Shown: positions 12,101-20,500 of the stretch, piece after piece
Layout: each line of letters opens with the position of its first letter
How positions within the stretch are numbered: the stretch's first letter is position 1
Origin: Spongilla lacustris
Taxonomy: Eukaryota; Porifera; Demospongiae; Spongillida; Spongillidae
Length of the DNA stretch: 64,000 bases
NCBI GenBank assembly: GCA_949361645.1
Contig: OX442432.1
Location: 1,719,428 to 1,783,427 of the forward strand
Reading direction: 5' to 3'
Translations under genes and position numbers: made by a program
The notes under the pieces: model-generated
Database searches by the model: none
What the model was told of the DNA's origin: nothing
What the model saw: only the letters and a program-made list of their open reading frames with translations

Positions 12101-12608
12101 GTTAGTAGGATATTTAGTGCTTGATTGGGCTTGATTGTAGGACACATGTTACATATGACATTAGTATTTCAATTAATTCATTTTAAAGAAGAGCTAGAAT
12201 GAACAATTTCCCAGTTAATGCACTGCGTGCAATTAATGGGGGGGAAGCAAATTTCCTTGATTGTGGGACACCTAGTAATATCATTCCCATAGGCGTAGAT
12301 GCATTTGAATATCATGGATTTTTCCACTTTAAAAAAATCAATAATCACTTATATGTATATACATGTACATGTAGGTATGGAACTTGGAGAATATGTTGCC
12401 AATCCAAGCCCTTCAAAGACATGAAAAAGCAGTTCATTCCATGGCAGTATGGCAGGATACTGTCTTAACTGGCTCTGAAGATATGGAAATCAAGGTAAGT
12501 CTGTCCAGTGGTAAACTTTGGCGCTTGCCCCTCGGCCCCCTCTCCACATTAATGTGGCTGGTGAACTGATTTCTTTCTTTTTAGGTATTCAAACACTTCA
12601 AATTGTGA
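108..12608 (+). CDS. WD40-repeat protein, TRAF7-like C-terminal propeller (5' end outside the window)
   Basis: Exons read in one continuous frame: 108-249, 782-886, 978-1055, 1911-2000, 2184-2319, 2531-2685, 12375-12494 and 12585-12608 (stop TGA 12606-12608). Each joint has GT/AG borders and matching phase. The translation is a run of WD40 blades of the pattern GHKGTVW...LYSSSSDGSIKEWD, AGTDHTLRSWD, GCIKVWD, SGSSNKVNVW, NQNIQIYD and SDASVQ/VWNLENM, ending in KVFKHFKL. The blades carry short H-x-x-x-V/A openings and the alternating exon and blade order of the TRAF7 propeller. In TRAF7 these blades follow RING, TRAF-type zinc finger and coiled-coil regions and bind MEKK3 or other substrates; those N-terminal parts lie upstream of this window. 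The last two exons are separated from the rest by a 9.7-kb intron full of transposons. The WD40 assignment is firm; the TRAF7 name is from family resemblance only. Confidence 0.8.
909..927. repeat. poly-G tract (19 nt) in a WD40-gene intron
   Basis: Uninterrupted G run in the short intron 887-977. Nine further G or C runs of 12 nt or longer occur in the window, near 20909-20925, 41792-41812, 47241-47257, 47402-47420, 50971-50982, 52524-52546, 56957-56970, 60143-60165 and 61625-61647. Confidence 0.95.
1056..1205. repeat. GT/GGGG-rich minisatellite
   Basis: Repeats alternate around the words GTGGGGCCATC and TATGAGTGGGGGTGGGG, in a compound unit of roughly 40 bp repeated about three times. The array starts immediately after the splice donor at 1056. 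Confidence 0.85.
1240..1655. repeat. 15-bp minisatellite (GAGGGTGTGTACAGT)n
   Basis: More than twenty tandem, slightly divergent copies of a 15-bp unit. Both strands stay open for over 130 codons because the unit length is a multiple of three and carries no stop, so the resulting open frames are not genes. Confidence 0.9.
1745..1890. repeat. ~16-bp minisatellite (CATGTGATATCATAGT)n
   Basis: About eight copies of a short unit containing the palindromes CATGTG/GATATC, just upstream of the acceptor at 1910. Confidence 0.85.
2706..3130. repeat. ~45-bp minisatellite in intron 6 of the WD40 gene
   Basis: About nine copies of a unit containing GTGTGTAGGTCTGATATGAT followed by GGTCATCTGGTACA and a variable ACATGTACATGT stretch. 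It begins some 20 bp after the splice donor at 2686, so the donor region itself seems to have been drawn into the array. Confidence 0.9.
3313..3685. mobile_element. Fold-back (palindromic) MITE, ~370 bp
   Basis: The whole stretch is an imperfect palindrome centred near 3505. The left arm AACTCATCAAATCACGCAGT pairs with the right arm ending GATTTGATGAGTT, and internal blocks such as GAGTCGCATTTTGC (around 3386), CCGAAGATATTAAGAGGCAAG and AAATCTTGCCTC pair in order. No protein is encoded. This is typical of non-autonomous fold-back elements; the family is unknown. Confidence 0.8.
4489..4569. mobile_element. Miniature hairpin element, 81 bp (same family as 61833-62647)
   Basis: AAGGTGCACCAAGGCATAAC continuing TTGCCAAAAC is followed by 23 bp and then its inverse, GTTTTGGCAAGTTATGGCTT ending GTGCACCTTAG. 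This is a near-perfect stem with a short loop, made only of the two terminal repeats of the larger element found at 61833-62647. Confidence 0.8.
5395..6309 (-). pseudogene. hAT-type (ZMYM1-like, DUF4371) transposase fragment, later part
   Basis: A 304-codon open frame with no good splice support as a host gene. Its middle matches the ZMYM1/hAT transposase layout. A segment like LALRCFVKQWRGFS occupies the place of the usual 'L..TRW.CR' motif. It is followed by an acidic/helical stretch with IAKQMESLELLFGVHLGQIL and then SEEFFDALWKSVQITRQNL, resembling the F-D-E-L-W block of those proteins. The CCHC or dimerisation end is missing and the frame ends in unrelated sequence. It lies on the same strand as the 11-kb fragment and follows it in protein order. 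It is a decayed transposase piece inside a host intron. Confidence 0.5.
7556..8650. repeat. ~135-bp repeat array, interrupted by a LINE scrap
   Basis: At least five copies of a unit containing CATTCCTTTAGGATGTCCTC, ATCACAGACCAATCGTCACA, TCCTCTCTCCTTGAAGCATC, TAGATAATCTGTATATTACA and AACAAGTGGGGCCATTCTAT. Copies start near 7573, 7710, 8276, 8413 and 8547. The sequence CTTACAATACGTTTTGTACC occurs on both sides of the interruption (near 7550 and 8164), as expected if the array was split by an insertion or rearrangement. No coding function. Confidence 0.8.
7792..8142 (-). pseudogene. Non-LTR retrotransposon reverse-transcriptase fragment
   Basis: About 95 codons match the late reverse-transcriptase and thumb region of R2/NeSL-like LINEs. 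AGWAGFSFNIRKCATLTLSR corresponds to the 'GL.fN..KC..l.i' motif. WGEHYKYLGCKVG corresponds to the conserved 'YKYLG' box, followed by a helical LRDYHQILSSGLDDWQKL segment. No start, catalytic YADD box or endonuclease is present, so this is a short truncated copy. Confidence 0.7.
9051..10895 (-). mobile_element. piggyBac element with TTAA target-site duplication
   Basis: TTAA at 9047-9050 and 10896-10899 flank inverted ends TGTTAAATC (9051) and GATTTAACA (10895). Just inside each end are two copies of a palindromic motif: right end CATCTACGCGTAGATG (10864-10879) and CGTCTACGTGTAGATG (10834-10849); left end CATCTATGCGTAGAC (from 9062) and CATCTACGTGTAGACG (9083-9098). TTAA duplication is diagnostic for piggyBac. 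The element is about 1.85 kb and carries a decayed minus-strand transposase. The clean TTAA pair suggests it is younger than the hAT debris it sits in. Confidence 0.85.
9243..10700 (-). pseudogene. piggyBac-derived (PGBD-like) transposase, broken
   Basis: Reading from 10.7 kb downwards there is an N-terminal segment starting at an ATG near 10688, then an acidic stretch rich in D and E around 10.35-10.5 kb. A shifted frame follows (10325-10002) with GLVKIAHKLFPKGYL, resembling the 'F.S..L...L...g.' region late in the DDD domain. The next frame (10089-9379) carries YIAVGWKDRKLKTFIATSGI, the piggyBac 'W.D.K.V..lST' motif, and ANAIDIHNHLRQGGLELERR, its 'G.vD..dq' motif. After it come WWHRAFATFIAICETDAYLA and a terminal cysteine-rich C-x2-C...C-x2-C finger (CSVCRVRRTSYFCEEC) near 9.4 kb. 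At least two frame breaks occur, and the earlier catalytic Asp region is missing or unrecognisable. It is not expected to be active. Confidence 0.75.
10985..11335 (-). pseudogene. hAT-type (ZMYM1-like) transposase fragment, middle part
   Basis: The minus-strand translation includes HLSLVVRYFENSTPVEKAVG, matching the 'ql.icLRYvd......e.flg' motif of ZMYM1-like hAT transposases. After a stop it continues into a segment like MAGKYVGCVALIITKFPKAL then HHYCSSHDLNLAL, equivalent to the 'GasnMsG...g....i......a.y.HC.aHsLNLal' block. Stops and a missing zinc finger show decay. It precedes, in protein order, the fragment at 5395-6309. Confidence 0.6.
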
Positions 12609-12934
12609 TTTGGTGGATATCTTTAGTCATTGAACAGATATCATTATTTTCATTCTCTTGTATTTGTTTGTTTGTGTTGAAATTATTTTTAATCTGGACG
12701 GACGTGTTTTGAGTTTTGTACCATAGTTTTACTCTGATATATAAAATTAACATTTTTTTGCACTGCCACCATTATTTTCTGTTCAATAGTCTACTGGGCC
12801 ACCGTACTACTGCAATGCATATTTTGAGGCTAAGTAAATAGAATGTAGTATTCACATTTTTCCTCACTACATTAGCCTAAATTTTATATTTGCAGTAGTA
12901 GTGGAAGGAACCATGCCTTCAAAGACTGTAGGAA

Positions 12935-13205
12935 TGGTGGATGGTGAAATGAGGTTCTAGCCTCTTCTGCAAATCTCATGCACTGATGCTGTCATTCAAT
13001 GTTCCAATTTTGCTCCATTCATTATCTGAGCTCTTCAGCAATGTAACGATTGTAAAGAGGAAAAAAGGTACCAAAATCTATAGCTAGTTTCCATCACAAC
13101 TACTATATATATGAACAGAAGACATCCATTATCTCACCCAAGGAAATTAACCGCATGCTGATGCAAAGAAAATATAACACTGAATTGCTATTTATATTAA
13201 GGCTA
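12935..13205 (-). pseudogene. Degenerate copy of two 3' exons of the RNF213-like gene
   Basis: On the plus strand this region shares GGATGGTGAAATGAGGTTCT and AGCCTCTTCTGCAAATC...ACTGATGCTGTCATTC with the true exon at 14588-14829. Further on (13155-13205) it shares CTGATGCAAAGAAAATATAA then CACTGAATTGCTAT with the next exon at about 14900-15025. Order and orientation match the gene and an intron-like gap is kept, so this is a segmental duplicate rather than a processed copy. Small indels break the frame. A further shorter match (TTCATACTGCTAATGCAAAG) lies at about 14175. Confidence 0.7.
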
Positions 13206-14320
13206 GCCCCCATCATCATCCACATCACTATGACTGTTCAGAACTTATTGGTGAATGGTGCAGAGCTGCATCATTTGGCAACCTAACATTGTACATCACA
13301 CCTTGTTGGGCCACCCACATTATTGATTTTAATTGTGAATGAGCTGAATGCGTCAGCATATAATTTCTCAGTCCATCCACAACTTCCCCAAATCAACAGG
13401 CTGATTGTGTGGAGAAATAGGTTGTGTTAAGATGCGTTGCAACCTCAAAACTGCAGTCATTTACACTTAAGCATGCAGGCAGTACTAGTGGTGATGGTAA
13501 ACCTATTTTTTTAAAGATCTTGTGGTTGATTTTATAGTATACATTGGAGAATAAAATGGAACATTTGACGCAATGTCTTCCTAACGGTTACAGTAATTGC
13601 TACTACATGAACCTTGGTATTTAGAATCTATCATCGTACATAGTAGAATTAAAGTTTGCATGATTGGCATATTTAATAGCTAAATAACTTGAGTTGTAAT
13701 ATGGGATTTCTTGCATTGTAAGTCTCTAATAGGGGTATTGGACCTATAATACTGTAAAACACAAAGTCACATTCACTATTGTGTAGCAAGAACACTTGAA
13801 AATTTGCTATGTGTGTGTTGTTTGAAAGATATAATTCAAAATAACACCAGTAGCATTTATACATGAATTACGAAGCACCATAATCAAAGAAACATTCAGT
13901 GCAAACAATCTTATTATAGAGCTGATATAATGTAGTCAGGCAAGTATCATACCTTGGAGTATCCCCAAAATTAATTCTCAAAGAATCGGATCTGACATGA
14001 AAATAGCAATGGAATACCACAGTTTTTTTTTTTTATAAACATCAGAATACCTAATTCCAAACATAATCACATTCTTAAGTCCTGTTAACACAAAACTTGA
14101 AGTAACAAAATTAACAAAATAAACTTAGCAAAGTGACAAAGGCAACGCTAAACCAAGTGACGTGAAGATTAGCCTTCATACTGCTAATGCAAAGGACTGA
14201 TATGTGAGAGCCATATCTACAGTTTTTAAAAAACTAGTTGTACTAAAAATGTTTCCATATGAGAAACAGCCATATTAATATTTACATGTACAGATTATAT
14301 ATTCCCAGCATATCACTTCG
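13206..14320. other. Intergenic region between convergent genes, no gene seen
   Basis: AT-rich sequence downstream of both the WD40 gene (+) and the RNF213-like gene (-). Apart from the short partial exon-like match near 14175, I see no coding frame with support. Polyadenylation signals for both genes are expected in or near it, but I did not pin one down. Confidence 0.6.
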
Positions 14321-14532
14321 TCATAATAGTTTTTCAAATTCTCTGCGAAGTTTGCGTCTTTCCAATGCAGATGTGACCCCAAGCTCTGTAAGAAGCTCAT
14401 CACTGGCTGTAAGAAGGTCTTTTCCTGTTATTTCTTCACGGAGAAAACTCTCAACATGGTGATCCATTCCAATGCGTTTGAGAAGAGAGGCAACATCTGC
14501 AGCACTGTATTCAGCACCAGAAGGTTCAGAGG
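14321..14532 (-). CDS. RNF213-like gene: terminal exon encoding a SAM domain
   Basis: Acceptor TTTGTAG|CC at 14533 joins the previous donor GCAG|GTTGG in phase to give A-SEPSGAEYSAADVASLLKR. The exon continues IGMDHHVESFLREEITGKDL, LTASDELLTELGVTSAL and ERRKLRREFEKLL, then stop. This is the SAM signature: V..LL..iGm..y...F..eeI.G.dLL.l.de.L.elGv.....R.kl...i..L. SAM domains polymerise or pair, often in signalling scaffolds. Vertebrate RNF213 has none, so this is a lineage-specific fusion. Confidence 0.8.
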
Positions 14533-17500
14533 CTACAAATAGAATGTAGTGAAAAGATACAGTTAGGGACCTGTAAATACCACCAACCTGCAATTGGTGC
14601 AGCAGGTAGTATAACGGCTCTTAGGGTGGGGATTGGAACAGGGAGTGGGGTGGATGTGTCTCCTGATTTGAGGGCACTGGTGGTCTTGGTGTCAAGAATC
14701 CCTGGCTTGTGGATGGTAACATGAGGTTCTAGCCTCTTCCACAAATCACTGATGCTGTCATTCCATTTTTCCATTTTGTTCTGTTCATCTCTTTTCTTTG
14801 TCAAATCATTAGCTAACCTTTTCAGCAATCTAATTAACAGAAATAGATCAAACTTGCATAACATTACTACACCACATCAAGAAACCAACAAGGACTAACC
14901 TTCTTACTGCCAATGCAAAGGAAACATAAAATTGAATTGTTATAGAAGTAGGTATTAAGTTTATAAACTGAAGTTGTTTCTCTGCAGATAATAGGCTTTG
15001 TATGTAATTTATAATGGTCTGACTCTGCAAACAGGAAAAGAATGTTATAGCTCATATGAGAAGTTTATGCAATGCTGAACGTACCTCAAAACATGGCTCT
15101 CTGGCAAGTTTTGCTTGGAAAAAGATCAAAGCACCATTCAGTGTTACCAGGTGTTCGTACAACTGTTCCAAATCACCTGCAGACAAAATGAAAGTCCTTG
15201 AGGAACAAAATCAGCACTTATACAAACCTTTCCATGTTTTATCAAGCTGTTGAATTGTTGACGAATCATGCTCATTCATGTGAGATTTAAATGCAATGGG
15301 AAGTTCACAAAAATCATATCTTCCATCTTGCACCCACTCAATAAAGAGCTGCATAGCAGACAGAAGGGAGCACAGTGGGAGCTCTCTTAAGACATGTTCT
15401 TGTGTATTTGATAGGCCATTCACTCTAAGTTCATTAAAAACCCTGTTTTCCATAATTGATGTTGTTTGCAGTTCAGGGTTATGGCTCTGAATGAAGGATA
15501 AAAGTGTCATATGACTAGAGATTGCTTTTGGAGGGACAGCTTCAGCATGGGATAATTCATCACTCACATCATTTGGGGTAACTTGAATGGAGGTAGTCGG
15601 AGTTGAGTTTTTGTCTTCACACTGAAAAAACAACATTTTATTATGGGCTGTTTATGAAACTTTTTCCCAACCTGGGCTGCAAGTTCTATGGCTATCTGTA
15701 AGCCCTGTATGACTGAAGACATTGTACTGAGATTAGCATTGTGAAATGCAACCTCTATTCCCTGTTTCTGTGAGTGGTTTAGAGGTGCCTGCAGAAAACA
15801 TGGAAATATCAAAACTATGTGGCAGAATATCAGCTATTACCAGAAAGAGCTTTGGATACACCTTTGCAATGTGGCACTCAACTGAAGTCCTCATTGCACT
15901 GGCATAAATAGTGACATAAGAAGTGAGGTTAGCATTTACTGGTTCTGAGACTTACAGATCGCTTTCATCTACTAGCGTCTTCAATTGAAACTGTTTTCTC
16001 CTTTCCTCAGAGCAGTGTATCTTCTGTTTTCCAATCACATACATCAGTACAATGTCCTCTTGGAACCGTTTAAGATCATAAGTCTTTGCTTGACCACTGA
16101 ACTGTCCTTGAGGTAAGATAGCATGATGTGGTTGACAGCTTCTATGCATCAGAGGCAGCAGCTCTTCTATCCCATGGAAACTGAAATGATACACAAAGGG
16201 AGGATTACATTTACAAGTATGTACACTGTACATTAGCATACAGATCATGTTTGTTGGTGACACAACAGCTGTCAGATACTTCATAGACATCTATGCTAGG
16301 AGGTGGTTTTGTAGTAGAGACAAGATGTGATAAGTACTGTGAGGTATGCACAGTTGTAAGAAAGTCATTGTGGAGGGTGCAAATGTCAGATATCACAGTG
16401 AAAAGGTGGTCTTTGAATTCAGCTCCTCTCATAAGATATCGATCTGATAGAGAAAAAATGTGAATGATTGTAATTTCTTATAAGCAGCCACAGTTTACCA
16501 GAGAGAAGGGAGACAAGTAAAGATCTGTCTTGTAATGGTGGAATCTTTTGTGCTTTGTTCCTTTCAGATATTTCAATATAACTGTTGTAACCAACTGCAA
16601 GAAATGTAGGTTGTACCAAGTATGTAAAGTATGAACAAACGACTTACGTTTTACTTTGTCATACAGTGATTGCAAATTTACATGCTTGCTGAGAACATCA
16701 CTAATTGTGATAGTCTGCACTTCTTCAAATGTCAGTGAGTGTGCCAATTGAGAGTGCAGTAACATATAGAACTGGACTAGTTGCATCAGGATGGTTTCGC
16801 CTGCCTTCAGCCTGGCCCACTCAAAAGCAACCTTGGTGAGAAAATGAAACTCTCCATCCTCTTTCTGTTTGTCAAGACTCAGCTGGCCAACAATTTGATA
16901 CACAAAACCACCTGTCCTCATAGGTTCCGGATAATAATGATTGAGTACTCTGTCAAAGAATATATTGCTCTTAAATCACAGCATTTCACCCAAAAGGATT
17001 AGCCCACATAACCCATAGCTACAGAACAAATGCACAGCAAATTTTTAGTACTAGTAAACTCACCTAAGCTGTTGAAATAGCTTTGACTCACACTTTCTAA
17101 ACTGCAGGTAAGGAAGTTAAAACATAAAAGCATGCATCCATCAAATATATCAGGACAACGTACTGTCTCTTTTGCAGTATTTAGTGCAGGCTGATAGATT
17201 TCAAAGTCCCATGACACTTGGAACTGCTTTAATTCCTCACTGGAAGTAAAGGAACCTGGCTCAAGCATGTCAACACTTGAGAGGATTTGACGCTGAAACT
17301 AAATAACAGATCAGCAAAGTTAACAAGCACATCTATAATATGCCTACTATTTGTTTGAGGACACAGTTCACTAGATGAGTCCTCTCTTCATCAGACATTG
17401 ATAGGGCATCTTTAATCAGTCTCCACAGATACTTTAGCCGCGACACACAATAGCGATAAGGATTCTCTGATGATCCCAGAAGTTCACATATACTTTCTGT

Positions 17501-20500
17501 TTCTGACTGACACAACAATGAAACACAAAGACCACCAAACCCAATCCACAGCAGAAAATAGAATGATAGAAGGGTGCATGTACCCAGCCCAACATTTTGC
17601 AGATAAACGTTTTCTAATTGCTGAGAAAAACTTGCAGATGACCAGGCTGCTTTAACGCCATGCTGGAAAGACACACATGTTAAAAGCAGTACCTGAAAAA
17701 TGCCAGCTCATACCACAAAGCAGCTGCTATGAGTCCCCACCAATTTGGCGGGTGAAAACATGTGATGCCAAAAGTGACTGGTACTTGAGCAACATATAAC
17801 AACTGCAATCAGGTTAGCCATGCAGTCTCTCAGGTCCCAGTCTGATGATTCTGTAGTGAAGAATATCACACCTAGGCTGTGTTCTTGCAATGTGACACAC
17901 ACCTTTTTGTGCAAGAAGGAGGTCATATATGTGAGTATCACAGCCTATTTTATTTTGTGTAAGGAAGCACTTGATAAGGTCAATGCAATACTGGCTTTCA
18001 AAGAGCTCTGATATGCTTTTGTCATCCAAAGCCAGACTCAAGTCAGATGATGATATCTGACAAAATGATATGAAATCAATATAATAAGATATCGGCAAAA
18101 TCTTTACTACCTTTTTTTTGAAAAAATCATTGTAGACAGCTAACCAAATCATTGCGCAAAATAGATTTGCATTTCCAAATTGGGATCTACAATATAATTG
18201 TGGAAGCCAATTATATATTGATCTGGGCTAAAGAGCCATAATAGTTTATGCAAAATATGTAAAGAGCTTACTTTATCCTGTGCGCCTGTTTAATTAGATT
18301 TTTTGCACTGGCCTTCTTCCCTGCATGAATTTCAAGCAATATCTTCCGCACAGTTTCAAAATGTGGCAACATATCTTTCTCTAGTAATACAAATTCCAGC
18401 TTCAAACCTGTTGGAAGACCCTACAGAGGATACAGAACTAAAGTTAAAGCTTCACACACTCTGAACATTACCACCATTTCCCTATGGATAGGCTCCAAAC
18501 ATGAAATGCGATTGCAGTGTGCAGTATAAGAGGTAGTCATCAAGACAATGAATTTGCAGGTGCTCATTAGCCGCTTTAGTAGGAACAAGCTAAGTACAAG
18601 ATGATGGCAGCCCAGTGGACCACCTCCTCTGCTTGGATCACTCAAATATGCATTTATGCTATCTTGAAGTATGCTAATCTCACTGCGCAGTCCACCATCA
18701 CTCTGGGTTTCTACTCCTGGGGTAAGGCACTCTGCAACTCGCTGGATGATTGCTTGCAGTACAACTTGGAACTCAATGTTTAGTAGTATCACCTCTTCAC
18801 TAGAGTCAGTGCAGCGCTGTAATGAGTAAATCAATCAGATATAGTGATGTGGAAGGGGGAACTTTGCGCCACTCAATTGGCTTACAACAGACCTTGGACC
18901 TAATTGCTTCTGCTGTCTTGATGAGGTCAGGAAGAGTATGACTATTGGTTTGAAAACTTTCCAGTAGAGTGACAAAGTACAAATGAGCCAAAGGACTTGA
19001 TGGTGTCATTGTACTCTAAATAGAATTGCACAATGAACCTCAATTTCAACATGTCATGACAACAATCAAAGCACAAGGTATCATACCAGAAGGAGGTGAT
19101 GTATCAGGCAAACATACTAACATGTCACCTTGTCCACCACAAGAAAAGCTAATTTCAAATGTGCAACCAGAGTAATAAATCACCTCGAGTCACACATGTT
19201 AAATCAAGTAATGGGTGTGGCCCATACACCATCCTCCAAAACATGGTGACAGACTATGCTGAATGAGTAAGAGTAACTGTTTTTGCTTAACCTAACATAT
19301 ATTGGCTATATAAAATAAAGTTTCCTCCCTACAGCTCACATTGCACTAAACAGCATAACACACAAGTCATGCATAATCCAAACTTCCTCTGAGGAGGAAA
19401 AAAAAAAGTACCACACCTCACCTCGCCTTCTGGCTCCAATGAGAGGTTGGTGTAAAATGTTGGTACAAATGGCTGAGAAAACGAAACTCCAGACTGTCGG
19501 GCTAAAGTTTGCCAAAGAAGGTTACGTGCCTGTGAATTGATATGGAAAAAAATCATTTGCTTGATCATATATATTCTTACTGGTGTTTTTTGAAGTCCAG
19601 GTGGGTTTGATCTCTTATCATCACCCAATATACGTGACAGGTAGACTTTAAACATCTCCAAACTGTGCGGATAAGGACCTAACTCAACTGGTGCTTGACC
19701 ATAAAAACTGCACCAGTGCTGCTGTCTGTTGGCAAGTTCAAAGAAACATTTAATGTCTTCTGGCTCATACTCCTGCTTTTGACATGGAAAGAAGTGATCC
19801 AGCAGCCCTTCAATTGCCCTACACACGTGTGTCCTGTCAGAGCCTTGCAGATTTGCTGCTTGGCCTTCAATGATATGTAATATGCTCGAAAGGCCACAAT
19901 GCGCTATAGGCTAGAAGTAAAAAATATAGACAGATGCACACAGTAACATTTTTACACAGAGCACACACCTCCATATTTGTATCAAAGTGTTGGCTGCGAA
20001 GATGATAGAATATCAGTTCAGCCACATTATTTGACTTAGGAGCAAACTGTAATACCATAAACACTGCCTGCATAATGTTCAATTTTGCTACAGATGCACG
20101 TGTGTCTGGGCCATTTCTAAAGGTACTAGTAATATGACTACCCAATGTTGCAACCATCAGGTCTCTGTAGTGATTACACCAGGAAGTCATTGCAGTAGAA
20201 TGACCACACTTCTCTTGCAGATCCTGGGAGGCTGCCACAAGGTAGCTGAAGAGAACTTGGATGGCAAATTGACTCAGATATTGAGAAGATATAACATCTG
20301 AAGGTGCTATAGGAAATTTAGACTTTGGGTTAGGGAAGTGTGAGCAGATATTAGATTCCAAGGTATGAATGACATTGATCTGACCCAAAATATGAATGAC
20401 CTTGAATAGGTCCACATCTTGGACACGACAGTATACATGCAGCCACACCACATTTTCAACATTTGTCAACTTTTTGAAGTCACCAAAGTATGCTTTTACA

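Larger units (their letters stand above)
3932..12274. mobile_element. Candidate composite hAT element (nested insertions inside)
   Basis: A 24-bp sequence, AGGTGTCCCACAATCAAGGA then AATT, at 3933-3956 is perfectly repeated in inverse at 12250-12273. The outermost bases read CAGGTGT on the left and ACACCTA on the right, close to the CAG...CTG ends of hAT elements. Between the ends lie two minus-strand fragments of the same ZMYM1-like hAT transposase in correct order (10.99-11.33 kb, then 5.4-6.3 kb). Later insertions separate them: a piggyBac element at 9051-10895 and a repeat array with a LINE scrap at 7.5-8.65 kb. I do not see a clean 8-bp target duplication, so the outer boundaries are a hypothesis. 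Confidence 0.5.
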
